DNA from: SG8-41 sp963699525
Lineage (GTDB): Bacteria > Pseudomonadota > Gammaproteobacteria > Burkholderiales > SG8-41
Length of the DNA: 64,000 nucleotides
Direction: 5' to 3'
Assembly (NCBI GenBank): GCA_963699525.1
Contig: CAVOUI010000013.1
Coordinates: forward strand, 1 to 64,000
Part shown: piece after piece, positions 52,128 through 61,394 of the stretch
Numbering within the stretch: the stretch's first letter is position 1
Layout of the letters: the number at the start of each line of letters is the position of its first letter
The notes under the pieces: generated by a model
What the model saw: only the letters and a program-made list of their open reading frames with translations
The model's database searches: none
What the model was told of the DNA's origin: nothing
Position numbers and translations under genes: made by a program

Positions 52128-53108
52128 ATGAAAACCATTGGATGGATCGCCGCTGTACTCTGCGCCGTGGCCGCCGTGCCCGCGATCGGGCAGGACGCGT
52201 TTCCGAGCCGGACGATCTCGATGATCGTCGCCTTCCCGCCGGGCGGGGTGGCGGACATCACGGCGCGGCCGACCGCTGCCGCGATGGAGAAGATCTTGAA
52301 GCAGCCGGTGGCCGTCACCAATCGTCCCGGCGCGGCGGGCGCCGTCGGGAACTCCGTGGTGGCCAACGCCAAGCCCGACGGCTACACCGTATTGATGGCG
52401 CTTTCCAGCATCTCGGTGATTCCCGCCGCCGACGAGCTCTTCAACCGCAAGCCCGCCTACTCGCTCGACCAGTTCGCGCCGATCGCGCTGATTTCAGCCG
52501 ATCCGACGCTCCTGGTGGTGCACCCGTCGCTGCCGGTGAAGTCGCTGAAGGAGCTGGTAGCGCTCGCGCGGGCGAAACCGGGACAGCTCACGTTCTCTTC
52601 GTCCGGCATCTACGGCGCGCTGCACATGCCGATGGAGATGTTCCTGCATTCGGCCAAGCTCAAGATGCGGCACCTGCCCACGGCGGGGGGCGGGCCCGCC
52701 ATCACGGCGTTGCTCGGCGGGCACGTCGAGCTGACGGCGGGGGGGCCGGCGGCGATCAGCGGCTACGTCAAGACCGGGAAGATGCGCCCGATCGCGAACT
52801 GGGGCGCGAAGCGGCATCCGTCGTTTCCCGATGTCCCGACGTTCCGGGAGCTCGGCTACAAGGATGTGGAGTACTACATCTGGGCCGGCATGTTCGCGCC
52901 GCGCGGCACGCCCGAGCCCGTGATGAGCGTACTGCGCGACGCCGCGCGCAAGGCGGTCGAGGACCCGGTCTTCAAGAAGTCGATGGCCAACGTGGACTCG
53001 CTGGTGCAGTACATGGATGCCCCCGACTTCTACCAGTACTGGCAGGCCGATGCGAAGCGCCTCGCCGCTCTCGTCAAGGTGGTGGGCAAGGTCGACGACA
53101 AGAAGTAG
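52128..53108 (+). CDS. tctC: Bug-family TTT substrate-binding protein (TctC-type)
   Basis: A 326-residue receptor from 52128, with GAGGAGGAGAC before the ATG. The signal ends AIGQDA; then FPSRTISMIVAFPPGGVAD, TNRPGAAG and KPDGYTVLMA. It directly precedes tctB (3 bp) and tctA, so it is the best candidate for the receptor of this permease. Another receptor in the same operon (50247) may serve the same channel. Confidence 0.94.
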   Translation: MKTIGWIAAVLCAVAAVPAIGQDAFPSRTISMIVAFPPGGVADITARPTAAAMEKILKQPVAVTNRPGAAGAVGNSVVANAKPDGYTVLMALSSISVIPAADELFNRKPAYSLDQFAPIALISADPTLLVVHPSLPVKSLKELVALARAKPGQLTFSSSGIYGALHMPMEMFLHSAKLKMRHLPTAGGGPAITALLGGHVELTAGGPAAISGYVKTGKMRPIANWGAKRHPSFPDVPTFRELGYKDVEYYIWAGMFAPRGTPEPVMSVLRDAARKAVEDPVFKKSMANVDSLVQYMDAPDFYQYWQADAKRLAALVKVVGKVDDKK

Positions 53109-53111
53109 GAC

Positions 53112-53588
53112 ATGAGGGATCCCCATCAGGGGCATAGGCGCGGGGGGCTGCGCAGCGACCAGTTCTCGGGGCTGATGCTGCTGGCGCTCGCGCTCTATGT
53201 CGCGTGGCAGAACCGCGTCTACCCGGTAGGCACTTTGTCCGAGCCCGGACCGGGTTACGTCCCCCTGCTGCTCGCGGTCTTCCTCGGCGTGATGGGCCTG
53301 CTGATCGCGCTGTGGGGAGGGCGGTCCGCGCCACTCGCCGCGATGAAGTGGACAGAAGCGCCCCGCGCGGTCTCGATACTCGCCGTGTGCGGTGCTGCGG
53401 CGCTGGCGCTGGAGCGCATCGGCTACCGGCTTACCGTGATCGTCCTGCTGGTCGTTCTTCTGCTCGTGCTCGAGCGCAAGCGGCCGCTGCAGGCGGTTCT
53501 CGTCGCGCTCGGATTCAGCTTCGCCTCGTTCTACATCGTGGGCGACCTGCTGCGAGTGCCGCTGCCGCGCAGCCCGTGGGGGCTCTGA
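53112..53588 (+). CDS. tctB: TTT small permease subunit TctB
   Basis: A 158-residue membrane protein with four TM helices (SGLMLLALALYVAW, VPLLLAVFLGVMGLLIALWG, VSILAVCGAAALAL and LTVIVLLVVLLLVLE). The GTLSEPGPGYVPLLL loop is the TctB signature. It stabilises TctA and connects it to the receptor. The 3' end lies 5 bp before the tctA start. Confidence 0.93.
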   Translation: MRDPHQGHRRGGLRSDQFSGLMLLALALYVAWQNRVYPVGTLSEPGPGYVPLLLAVFLGVMGLLIALWGGRSAPLAAMKWTEAPRAVSILAVCGAAALALERIGYRLTVIVLLVVLLLVLERKRPLQAVLVALGFSFASFYIVGDLLRVPLPRSPWGL

Positions 53589-53593
53589 TACCG

Positions 53594-55111
53594 GTGGCAG
53601 AGACTTTTCAGAATTTATTGCTGGGCTTCTCGGTCGCGCTGCAGCCTTCCATCCTGGTCTACGCGTTCGTCGGCTGCGTCATCGGCACGCTGGTCGGGAT
53701 GATGCCGGGCCTCGGGCCGCTCGCCGGCATCAGCCTGCTGCTGCCCGCGACCTTCGGGCTGAACCCCATCATCGCGATCGTGCTGCTTGCCGGCGTCTAC
53801 TACGGCGCGATGTACGGCGGCTCCACCACCTCGATCCTGATCAACGTACCGGGAGAGGCCGCGTCGGTCATGACCTGCGTGGACGGGTATGCGATGACTC
53901 TGAAGGGTCGCGCCGGGCCGGCCCTTGCCATCGCCGCGATCGGCTCGTTCATCGCGGGCACGCTCGGCGTGCTCGGGCTGATGCTGCTTGCGCCGACGCT
54001 GGCGGAGTGGGCGCTGCGCTTCGGCCCGCCCGAGTACACCGCGCTGCTCCTGATGGGTCTCTTCATCCTCTCGTACATGAGCGGGGGATCGATGCTGAAG
54101 ACGCTGGCCATGGCGGCGCTCGGGCTCCTGCTCGGCATGATCGGCATCGACGTCATGAGCGGCTACACCCGCTTCAGCTTCGACATCGTCGAGCTCGGAG
54201 ACGGCGTGGGCATCGTGCCGGTCGCAGTGGGCCTGTTCGGCGTGTCGGAGATCCTGGTGGCGGCCGGAGCGGCGGAGGCGCCCAAGGTCCAGCACCCCAA
54301 GCTGCGCGACCTGATTCCATCGCGGGAAGAGTTCCGGCTGTCGGCGGGCCCCATCGCGCGCGGCAGCCTGCTCGGGTTCCTGATCGGCATCATCCCCGGC
54401 TCGGCGCACATCATTTCGTCGTTCGTCTCCTACGGCGTCGAGCGGCGGATGTCCAATCATCCGGAGCGCTTCGGCCGGGGCGCGATCGAGGGGGTGGCGG
54501 GGCCCGAGTCCGCGAACAATGCCGCGGCGACCGGCGCGTTCGTGCCGATGCTCGCGCTCGGCATCCCGACGAGCCCCGTCACCGCGGTGATGATCGCCGC
54601 CATCATGGTGCACGGCGTGCTGCCGGGGCCGATGCTGATCCAGAGCCAGCCGGAGCTGTTCTGGGGGTTTGTGGCAAGCATGTATGTCGGCAACGTGGTG
54701 CTGCTGATCCTGAACCTGCCGATGGTGGGGCTGTTCGTCAACCTGCTGCGCATCCCCTACGGCTATCTCTATCCGTGCGTTCTGTGTTTCTGCATTCTCG
54801 GCACCTACGCCGTCAGCAACAGCACGATTGACGTGTGGATCCTGCTCGCGATGGGGGCCGTGGGCTACGTGCTGCGCAAGTTCGGCTACGATCTCGCGCC
54901 CGTGGCGCTGGGGCTGGTGCTCGCGCCGATGCTCGAGCTGTCGCTGCGGCAATCGCTCGCGATGAGCGCGGGCAGCTACGGCATCTTCATCGAGCGCCCG
55001 ATCGCGGTCGTCATGCTCGTGCTCGGGCTGGTCCTCCTCCTGCTGGCCCTCAAGCCGCTGGTGTTCAAGGGCAAGGACTGGCGCACGGAAGTCGGCCTCG
55101 AGAAGCAGTAA
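53594..55111 (+). CDS. tctA: TTT large permease subunit TctA
   Basis: A 505-residue, about 11-12-TM permease from a GTG at 53594, giving the family N-terminus AETFQNLLLGFSVALQPS. Signature blocks: GTLVGMMPGLGPLAG, YYGAMYGGSTTSILINVPGEA and PESANNAAATGAFVPMLALG. It moves the carboxylate using the ion gradient. It is last in the TTT operon and followed 52 bp later by the methyltransferase array. Confidence 0.95.
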   Translation: MAETFQNLLLGFSVALQPSILVYAFVGCVIGTLVGMMPGLGPLAGISLLLPATFGLNPIIAIVLLAGVYYGAMYGGSTTSILINVPGEAASVMTCVDGYAMTLKGRAGPALAIAAIGSFIAGTLGVLGLMLLAPTLAEWALRFGPPEYTALLLMGLFILSYMSGGSMLKTLAMAALGLLLGMIGIDVMSGYTRFSFDIVELGDGVGIVPVAVGLFGVSEILVAAGAAEAPKVQHPKLRDLIPSREEFRLSAGPIARGSLLGFLIGIIPGSAHIISSFVSYGVERRMSNHPERFGRGAIEGVAGPESANNAAATGAFVPMLALGIPTSPVTAVMIAAIMVHGVLPGPMLIQSQPELFWGFVASMYVGNVVLLILNLPMVGLFVNLLRIPYGYLYPCVLCFCILGTYAVSNSTIDVWILLAMGAVGYVLRKFGYDLAPVALGLVLAPMLELSLRQSLAMSAGSYGIFIERPIAVVMLVLGLVLLLLALKPLVFKGKDWRTEVGLEKQ

Positions 55112-55163
55112 CGCCGTCATTCCCGCGAAGGCGGAAATCCGGAAATGTTGTAGCATTCCGCGT

Positions 55164-56016
55164 ATGCCGGTCTTTTTCCGACTTGTGTGCGCCGGAGCGG
55201 CGCTCGCCGCCTCGCTCGCGCTCGCGGCGGAGAGACGTCGCCAAGGACGGCGGGCCGTACGTGCCCACGCCCCAGGCCGTGGTGGACGCCATGCTCGATG
55301 TCGCCGGGGTCGGGCCGGACGATTTCGTGATCGACCTCGGCTCGGGCGACGGGCGGATCGTTCTCACCGGGGCGACGCGCAACAAGGCGAGCGGCATGGG
55401 CGTGGACATCGACGGCGAGCTGGTCGATCGTGCCAACGCCTCGGCCAGGAAGCTCGGCATCGCGGATCGCGTGCGCTTCGAGCAGCAGGATGTGCTCGCC
55501 GCGGACGTGAGCCGCGCGACGGTGCTTACGCTCTATCTGCTGCCGGGCATGATGGAGCGGCTGAGACCCAAGCTGCTGAAGGAGCTCAAGCCGGGCACGC
55601 GCATCGTGTCGCATGATTTCGATCTTGGCGAATGGAAGCCGGACCGCAGCGTGGACGTGCAGACCCCGGAAAAGTACGACATCGCGGGCACCTGGACCTC
55701 CACCGTGCACCTGTGGACGGTGCCGGCTCCCGTGGAGGGCGCGTGGCTCGTGAGCCTGGACGGCGGGCGCGGCGCACCGTTCCGGCTGGAGTTGAAGCAG
55801 CGCTACCAGCACTTCGACGGCAGGCTTGTGCGCGACGCGGAAACGGTGCCGCTGCGCGACTCGCTGATCGAAGGCACGCGCATCCGCTTCAGCGCGCCCG
55901 GGAAGAATGGCCGGCTTGAGACCTATACTGGCACCGTTCAGGACGGGAAAATCACCGGCGAGGCGCGGGCCGGGAGCGGCACGGCCGTTCGCTGGAGCGC
56001 CACGCGGGTGCAATGA
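55164..56016 (+). CDS. exported SAM-dependent methyltransferase, paralogue 1 (one frameshift)
   Basis: First of six paralogues. The signal peptide (PVFFRLVCAGAALAASLAL) is followed, after an extra base near 55230, by DVAKDGGPYVPTPQAVVDAM. The class I SAM motif is VIDLGSGDGRIVLTG; motif-II-like VLTLYLLPGMMERLRPK and post-motif RIVSHDFDLGEWKPD follow. A C-terminal beta-rich domain ends VRWSATRVQ. The fold and YVPTP entry motif match FAM173-type protein-lysine methyltransferases. About 283 aa if corrected. The target is unknown; export is inferred from the leader. Confidence 0.83.
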
Positions 56017-56022
56017 CGATTC

Positions 56023-56062
56023 CCTCCCCCTCGATGGGGAGGGGTAGGGTGGGGGTGAAAAC
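56023..56062. repeat. short GC-rich palindromic repeat
   Basis: TCCCTCCCCCTCGATGGGGAGGGGTAGGGTGGGGGTGA-type element, the same as the ends of 2086-2190. It separates methyltransferase copies 1 and 2. Confidence 0.65.
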
Positions 56063-56072
56063 GGAGACGGGT

Positions 56073-56949
56073 ATGCAGGCGAGAATTCTTTCGGGTAGAC
56101 GCAGGTTGTTGTTGGCCGTGGGCGCCTTGCCGCTCGCGACGGCTTGCCGCGGCCGCGGACATCGACTCGCAGCGCACTGGCGGGCCCTATGTGCCCACCC
56201 CGCAGGTCGTGGTGGACGAGATGCTGCGCATGGCGAAGATCGGCCCGAATGACTTCGTGGTGGACCTCGGATCGGGCGATGGGATCATCGTGCTGACGGC
56301 GGCGCAGCGGTTGAAGGCGCGGGGGTTCGGGGTGGACATCGATCCCGATCTCGTCCGGCAATCCAACGCCGAGGCGAAGAAGCGCGGAGTGGCCGACCGC
56401 GCGAGCTTTTACGTGATGGACGTGTTCAAGGCCGACATCGGCAAGGCGACCGTGGTGACGCTCTATCTCCTGCCGGGCATGATGGCGGACCTGCGGGGAA
56501 AGATCTTCAACGAGCTCCGGCCCGGCACGCGCGTCGTGTCTCACGACTACACCTTCGGCGACGAGTGGCGCGCGGACGAGTACTACACCTGGGACGTCCC
56601 GGAGAAGGAGAAGGTGACCGGGGTCCCGCGGGCGACGGTGTACCTCTGGGTCATCCCGGCCAAGATCGCGGGCCGCTGGCAGCTAAGCCTCGCTGCGCCG
56701 GCCGACGAGCGCTACGAGCTGACGGTCAAGCAGAACTACCAGAACCTCGAAGGCACGGTCGCCGGGGCAGGGGCGAAGGGCGTGCGGCTCACGCAGTCAA
56801 ACCTGCGGGGCGAGGACATCTCGTTCGCGTTTCCGTCGGGCGGGGACCGCCACCGCTTCAAGGGACACATTTCCGGCAATACCATGGAAGGCACGGTCGA
56901 GCTCGCCGGCGGGAAGGGCACGGCGAAGTGGACCGCCACCCGCCTCTAG
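56073..56949 (+). CDS. exported SAM-dependent methyltransferase, paralogue 2 (one frameshift)
   Basis: The second paralogue. The leader LSGRRRLLLAVGALPLATAC is followed by a missing or extra base near 56145-56150; the frame then reads DIDSQRTGGPYVPTPQVVVD. SAM motif VVDLGSGDGIIVLTA (Ile replaces the usual Arg after GDG), VVTLYLLPGMMADLRGK and RVVSHDYTFGDEW follow, then the beta domain ending KWTATRL. The leader has RRR and could be a Tat signal. The position directly after copy 1 suggests an operon. Confidence 0.83.
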
Positions 56950-56988
56950 AGTAAAGCAGGCCCTTCCCCAACTCCAAGGAAATCCATT

Positions 56989-57717
56989 ATGGCCTCCAAA
57001 CTGATTGCTGAGTTCATGGGAACGTTTTGGCTGGTATTGGGCGGGTGCGGCAGTGCCGTGCTTGCTGCCACTTTTCCCGATGTCGGAATCGGCCTCACCG
57101 GGGTCTCCCTCGCGTTCGGTCTCGCCGTGTTGACGATGGCATATGCCCTCGGTCCGATTTCCGGCGGGCACTTCAACCCGGCAGTCTCGTGTGGCTTGTG
57201 GGCCGCGGGCCGCTTTCCGGCAAACCAGGTCGCACCCTACATCGTTGCGCAGGTTGCCGGAGCAGTGGCAGGGGCCGCGATCCTCTTCGTCATCGCCAGC
57301 GGCAAGGCCGGCTTCGACGTGAGTGCGGGGTTCGCGGCGAACGGCTACGGCGAGCACTCGCCTGGGAAATACTCCCTCACGTCGGCGCTGGTAACGGAGG
57401 TGGTCATGACCTTCGGCTTCCTGGTCGTCATCCTCGGAGCGATTCACCGCCGCGCGCCCGTGGAATTTGCGGGCATTGCGATCGGGCTGGCGCTCACCCT
57501 CATCCACCTGGTGAGCATTCCGGTGACCAACACGTCGGTCAATCCGGCCCGCAGCACGGGACCCGCGTTGTTCGTCGGTGGCTGGGCGCTGGGGCAGCTG
57601 TGGCTCTTCTGGGTCGCCCCGATCGCCGGCGCGCTGCTGGCCGGCTGGGTTTCCCGGACACTGCGGAAACTGCTCCACGCCGAGTTGGAGCCGGCCGTGG
57701 ACGGCGGCGAATCTTAA
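56989..57717 (+). CDS. aqpZ: aquaporin (AqpZ-like)
   Basis: A 242-residue MIP-family channel with six TM helices and both pore motifs, HFNPAVS and SVNPARS. The arginine after the second NPA and the small residues around the selectivity filter indicate a water channel rather than a glycerol facilitator. It lies 40 bp after methyltransferase copy 2 and is followed by a terminator at 57804, so it may end that transcript. Confidence 0.95.
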   Translation: MASKLIAEFMGTFWLVLGGCGSAVLAATFPDVGIGLTGVSLAFGLAVLTMAYALGPISGGHFNPAVSCGLWAAGRFPANQVAPYIVAQVAGAVAGAAILFVIASGKAGFDVSAGFAANGYGEHSPGKYSLTSALVTEVVMTFGFLVVILGAIHRRAPVEFAGIAIGLALTLIHLVSIPVTNTSVNPARSTGPALFVGGWALGQLWLFWVAPIAGALLAGWVSRTLRKLLHAELEPAVDGGES

Positions 57718-57803
57718 ACGCGCCTGGCTTCTAATTTGTGAACCGGCACGGGCATAGCGCCAAACAGGGGAAACAGCCAGTCGCCGTTAACCTGTTTTTT
57801 CCA

Positions 57804-57832
57804 CAGACCCCGCTTCGGCGGGGTTCTTGTTT
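57804..57832 (+). terminator. rho-independent terminator
   Basis: GACCCCGC-TTCG-GCGGGGTTC stem-loop followed by TTGTTTCC, 90 bp after the aquaporin stop. It is nearly identical to the terminator at 10368 and again lies directly before a copy of the dispersed repeat, so terminator and repeat may travel together. Confidence 0.82.
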
Positions 57833-57842
57833 CCTGCGGCGA

Positions 57843-57906
57843 GCGTCTGTCTTGGGTCGGAAGCTGACCATCTGAATTACGTCTGCTTGCGGCCAGAAGC
57901 GGTCAT
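57843..57906. repeat. dispersed ~65 bp inverted repeat, copy G
   Basis: GCGTCTGTCTTGGGTCGG left, GGTCGGAAGCTGACC palindrome, GGCCAGAAGCGGTCAT right. The copy is well preserved in the inner hairpin and diverged at the ends. Confidence 0.72.
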
Positions 57907-57963
57907 TCTGGTCAGATCGCTGTCGTGGAAATGCCAGAATAAATACAGGCGCGGCTATCCGCG

Positions 57964-58494
57964 TTACTTGACGGTTTCGGCACCCACTTTGCAGACCACT
58001 TCGTCCTGTGAGCCCGTGCCGCCCGAGCAACCGATCGCACCGATCAGCTTGCCGCTCTCGATCAGCGGGATCCCGCCTCGAGAAGCAACGACATCGTCGA
58101 GCGTGGCGATGTAGTGAAGGTTGTTAAGCTGGATCGCGTTCTCGAAGATCTTGGTCTCACGGCGGAACTTCGCCGCGGCGCGCGCCTTGTGCTCTGCAAT
58201 TGAGATTGAGGCGAGTTGCGCGTCGTCCATGCGCTGGAACGCGACGAGGTTGCCGCCCGAATCCACCACTGCAACGTTCATCTTCCAGCCTCGCTTCGTC
58301 GATTCGGCCACGGCGGCAGAGATGGCCGCCTGGGCGCGGTCGAGCGAGATTGGCGTGCCGTAGGGCAGATCGAACGGCATCTTGTCCGGCACGTTATCGA
58401 GCGGATTTGGCTTTTGCGGTTGCTGGGCATGGCACGCAGCAGACAGCGCGAGCGCGGCGCTAAGCACGGCTAAAGTCGAGACGCGGATTCGCAT
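57964..58494 (-). CDS. HbpS/GlcG-like exported protein
   Basis: A 176-residue exported protein from the ATG at 58494 (AAGGAGGGATT site). The leader TLAVLSAALALSAACHAQQ is followed by VAVVDSGGNLVAFQRMDDA, KARAAAKFRRETKI and the Gly-rich GAIGCSGGTGSQDEVVCKV. It is a paralogue of 39030, longer by a Pro-rich N-terminal insert (QKPNPLDNVPDKMPF). It may bind haem or another tetrapyrrole. It is convergent with the aquaporin. Confidence 0.9.
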   Translation of the reverse strand: MRIRVSTLAVLSAALALSAACHAQQPQKPNPLDNVPDKMPFDLPYGTPISLDRAQAAISAAVAESTKRGWKMNVAVVDSGGNLVAFQRMDDAQLASISIAEHKARAAAKFRRETKIFENAIQLNNLHYIATLDDVVASRGGIPLIESGKLIGAIGCSGGTGSQDEVVCKVGAETVK

Positions 58495-58808
58495 AATCCC
58501 TCCTTGGTTATCCAAGCGCCGTTGTTCTGACCGGCGCGACGTGGAAGCGCGAATTTTCGGGACAGTAAGGGTGGAAGTCAAGCGCAGTCAGCGGGAACGA
58601 CCGTTGCGGGTCGGAAGCCGACACCGTCGACCTAGGTAATTTTGGTCATCGGGAAGACCAAAGGCGGCACCCGATAACGAGCCGGAAACAAACCGCGTTC
58701 TTACGGCCCCGGCGGGGGACTGCACCCCCACCTTAATCCTCCCCCCTCAAGGGGGAGGAGAGCCTGTGAGTATTCCTCGCCCCATCGAGGGGGAGGAGGG
58801 TTTGCAAC
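58495..58808. other. intergenic region with repeat relics
   Basis: About 315 bp. Positions 58595-58640 hold a weak relic (H) of the 65 bp repeat (CGGGTCGGAAGCCGACA). Positions 58725-58803 contain two GC-rich palindromic units of the CCTCCCCCCTCAAGGGGGAGG type. I see no gene. Confidence 0.55.
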
Positions 58809-60413
58809 TCAGTTGACCAGGAACGCCGCCGGCAGCGCCTGCACCACCGCGCGCCGGTAGGCGATCTGGCTCTCCGCGATGTCGAGCAGCGCCCGATTGC
58901 GGGCGTCGGTCACGACCTCGCCATTCCGCAGCAGCCCGAGGTCGAGCGTCAGCGGCCGCGCGAGCATGAAGTCGAGCGCCGCCGTGTGCTGCAGGGGCAC
59001 GTAATCGAGCAGGATCTGCTGCGGCTCCGGCAGCGGGCGCGCGCTGGCGACGATGAAGCTGTTGATCTGCCCCTGTCCCGGCACGTCCGGACGGTAGAGC
59101 ACCATGTGGGGAAGCTCCTCGCGCAGGGTCGTCAGGAGATGCGCGTAGGCAGCGGGGTGCTGGAGGTCGGCGAACGTGTTGAACACGGCGATGCCGTCCG
59201 GCTCGAGGCAGCGCCTGAGGTCCGCGAAGAAATCGCGCGTGACGAGGTAGTCCGGGGTGCCGTCTCCGTGAAACAGGTCCACGACGATGAGATCGTAGCG
59301 GCGGCCGCAGCGTTTCAGTTGCGTGCGCGCGTCGGCGAGATGCACGCGCACCCGCGCCGGGTCGAAGCCGAAATAGCGGGTCGCGGCTGCGAGCGAGGCG
59401 GGGTCGATCTCGACGGCCTCGACGTCCACCCCGCGCCCGGCGAGCCGCATCGGCACGATCCCCGCACCGAGCCCGAGCACCAGCGCCGAGCCGATGCGGG
59501 GGCGATAGGCAAAGGCGAGGGCCTCCAGCGCGTAGGTGTAGAACGACAGCGAGCGCCCGTCGGACCCGACCGTATTCTGGACCAGGCCGTCCTGGAAATA
59601 GATCCGGGCAAAGCGGCCCGCGTCATCGGGCTCGCTGCGCAGGATTTTCACCGTCCCGAACAAGGAGCGGAAGCTCGCCTCCATCTGCCAGATCCTGCCG
59701 CCGTAGGCCGCGGGCCACATGCGGGCGGTATAGGCGTCGGCCTGCCACAGCATCAGCCCCGCGACGAGCGTGGCCGCAGCGCCGGCAAGCCCCAGCGGGA
59801 CGCGTCCGGCGAGCGGGGCAGGCGGCCGGGCCGCCGCGGCGAGCGAGAGCAACGCCAGCAGCAGCGCCACCGCGAGCGTCGCCGAGAAATTGGTGAGGTA
59901 GTGGATCAGGCCGAAACCGGTGGCGAGCACACCGGCGACCGAGCCCAGGGTGCTCACGAAGAAGACCCGGCCGGCGCCGGCGTCGCCCGGGCGCCCGCCG
60001 CCGCGCGCGAGGAGAATCGCGACCAGCAGGGGATTCATGGCCGAGGCCGCGAAGAGCGGCACGAACAGCAGGAAGAGGCAGGCCCCGAACGCGCCGAGCA
60101 CGAGGTCCGCGCTGGCGAGCCGCGGGAAGAGCCACGGATAGGCGAGGCAGGCGCCGGCGATCGCGAGCGAGGCGACGGCCGGCATGAGCGCGAACAGCAG
60201 CGTGAGGCGTGCCTGGTTTCCGGTGGCGCGCTTAACGGAGGCGAGACGTCCCCCGGCCCAGTAGCCGAGCGCGAGCGCGATCAGCGTGATCGAAAGGATG
60301 CCGGTCCAGATGTAGAGGCTGACGCCGAAATAGGGCGTCATGATGCGCGAGGCAAGCAGCTCCAGTGCAAGCACCGAGGCCCCGCATAGAAAGAGGATGG
60401 CGTAGAACATCAT
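58809..60413 (-). CDS. membrane spermidine-synthase-like protein
   Basis: About 534 aa. The N-terminal half has about seven to nine TM helices (from MMFYAILFLCGASVLALELL), the layout of fused membrane/spermidine synthase proteins. The C-terminal half is a Rossmann spermidine-synthase-like domain: SALVLGLGAGIVPMRLA, VEAVEIDPASLAAATRYFG, LADARTQLKRCGRRYDLIV and DLFHGDGTPDYLVT. The frame is open upstream, but the family N-terminus fixes the start at 60413. Polyamine synthesis is unproven; many relatives have unknown substrates. It lies between methyltransferase copies 2 and 3, facing away. Confidence 0.88.
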   Translation of the reverse strand: MMFYAILFLCGASVLALELLASRIMTPYFGVSLYIWTGILSITLIALALGYWAGGRLASVKRATGNQARLTLLFALMPAVASLAIAGACLAYPWLFPRLASADLVLGAFGACLFLLFVPLFAASAMNPLLVAILLARGGGRPGDAGAGRVFFVSTLGSVAGVLATGFGLIHYLTNFSATLAVALLLALLSLAAAARPPAPLAGRVPLGLAGAAATLVAGLMLWQADAYTARMWPAAYGGRIWQMEASFRSLFGTVKILRSEPDDAGRFARIYFQDGLVQNTVGSDGRSLSFYTYALEALAFAYRPRIGSALVLGLGAGIVPMRLAGRGVDVEAVEIDPASLAAATRYFGFDPARVRVHLADARTQLKRCGRRYDLIVVDLFHGDGTPDYLVTRDFFADLRRCLEPDGIAVFNTFADLQHPAAYAHLLTTLREELPHMVLYRPDVPGQGQINSFIVASARPLPEPQQILLDYVPLQHTAALDFMLARPLTLDLGLLRNGEVVTDARNRALLDIAESQIAYRRAVVQALPAAFLVN

Positions 60414-60494
60414 GGCGGTTGAATGTTGTCCTGTATAATCCGGGCCTTTGCGGATCGCCGGCCTCGCCGGCATCAAATCCGAATTTAACCACAG

Positions 60495-61394
60495 ATGCAG
60501 TTTCCCTCGCTCCGGCTCGATGTGCCGGCCGTGGCCCGCTTCGCCGTCCACGTCGCGGCGGTGGCCGCGATTGCGCACGCGCCGGCACTCGCGCTCGAGC
60601 CGCGGGTGCCGTACGTGCCGACGCCGCAGGAGGTCGTGGACCGCATGCTGGAACTCGCCAAGGTCGGGCCGCACGACTACCTGATTGACCTGGGCTCCGG
60701 GGACGGCCGCATTGTGGTCACGGCTGCCCGGAAATACGGGACGCGCGGCTTCGGCGTGGACGTGAATCCCGAGCGCATCCGCGAAAGCAACGAGAACGCG
60801 CGGCGGGCGGGGGTCGTCGAGAAGGTGGCCTTCTACCAGCGCGATCTCTTCGAGACGAACCTCGGAGACGCGACGGTCATCACCCTGTACCTCCTGCCGC
60901 AGGTGAATATCGAGCTGCGCCCGAAGCTGCTGGAGTTGAAGCCCGGCACGCGCCTCGTTTCGCACGATTTCGACATGGGCGACTGGATGCCGGACACCCA
61001 TGTCAAGGTGGACGCCCAGGATAAGTACGGGGGCGCCGGCGGATCGAGCGACATCTACCTGTGGATCGTGCCGGCCCGGGTCGCCGGGACCTGGCGGTGG
61101 GAGCTGCCGGTGTCGGGCAAGGCGCTCGCTTACGAGGTCAAGCTGGAGCAGAAGTACCAGGTCGTCACCGGCTCGGTTTCCGTGGGCGGCCGGGCCGCGA
61201 AGCTCCAGAACGCGCGGCTGCGCGGCGACGAGATCCGCCTTTCCTTCACGGCGGACGTGAACGGCGCGCCGGTGAAGCACGAGCTCCGCGGAAGGGTCGC
61301 GGGCGAGATGGTGACCGGCTCGGCGCAGCTCTCGGGCGCGCGCCTGCAGGGACAGCACGAATGGATAGCTCGGCGCGGCTCGGCTGGGGAGTGA
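60495..61394 (+). CDS. exported SAM-dependent methyltransferase, paralogue 3
   Basis: An intact 299-residue member, the best reference copy. Signal peptide about 1-35 (VAAVAAIAHAPALALE), YVPTPQEVVDRM at 40-51, SAM motif DLGSGDGR at 65-72, acidic strand end GVDVNPER near 88, LYLLPQVNIELRPK at 131-144, and LVSHDFDMGDWMPD at 154-167. The C-terminal ~100 residues form a beta-rich domain. The N-domain layout matches FAM173/ATPSC-KMT lysine methyltransferases. It is divergent from the membrane spermidine-synthase-like gene. Confidence 0.92.
   Translation: MQFPSLRLDVPAVARFAVHVAAVAAIAHAPALALEPRVPYVPTPQEVVDRMLELAKVGPHDYLIDLGSGDGRIVVTAARKYGTRGFGVDVNPERIRESNENARRAGVVEKVAFYQRDLFETNLGDATVITLYLLPQVNIELRPKLLELKPGTRLVSHDFDMGDWMPDTHVKVDAQDKYGGAGGSSDIYLWIVPARVAGTWRWELPVSGKALAYEVKLEQKYQVVTGSVSVGGRAAKLQNARLRGDEIRLSFTADVNGAPVKHELRGRVAGEMVTGSAQLSGARLQGQHEWIARRGSAGE

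Noticed and set aside
53615..55156. 513-residue minus-strand ORF
   Set aside because: Shadow of tctA; His/Asp/Gln-rich repeats from the reverse complement of hydrophobic codons.
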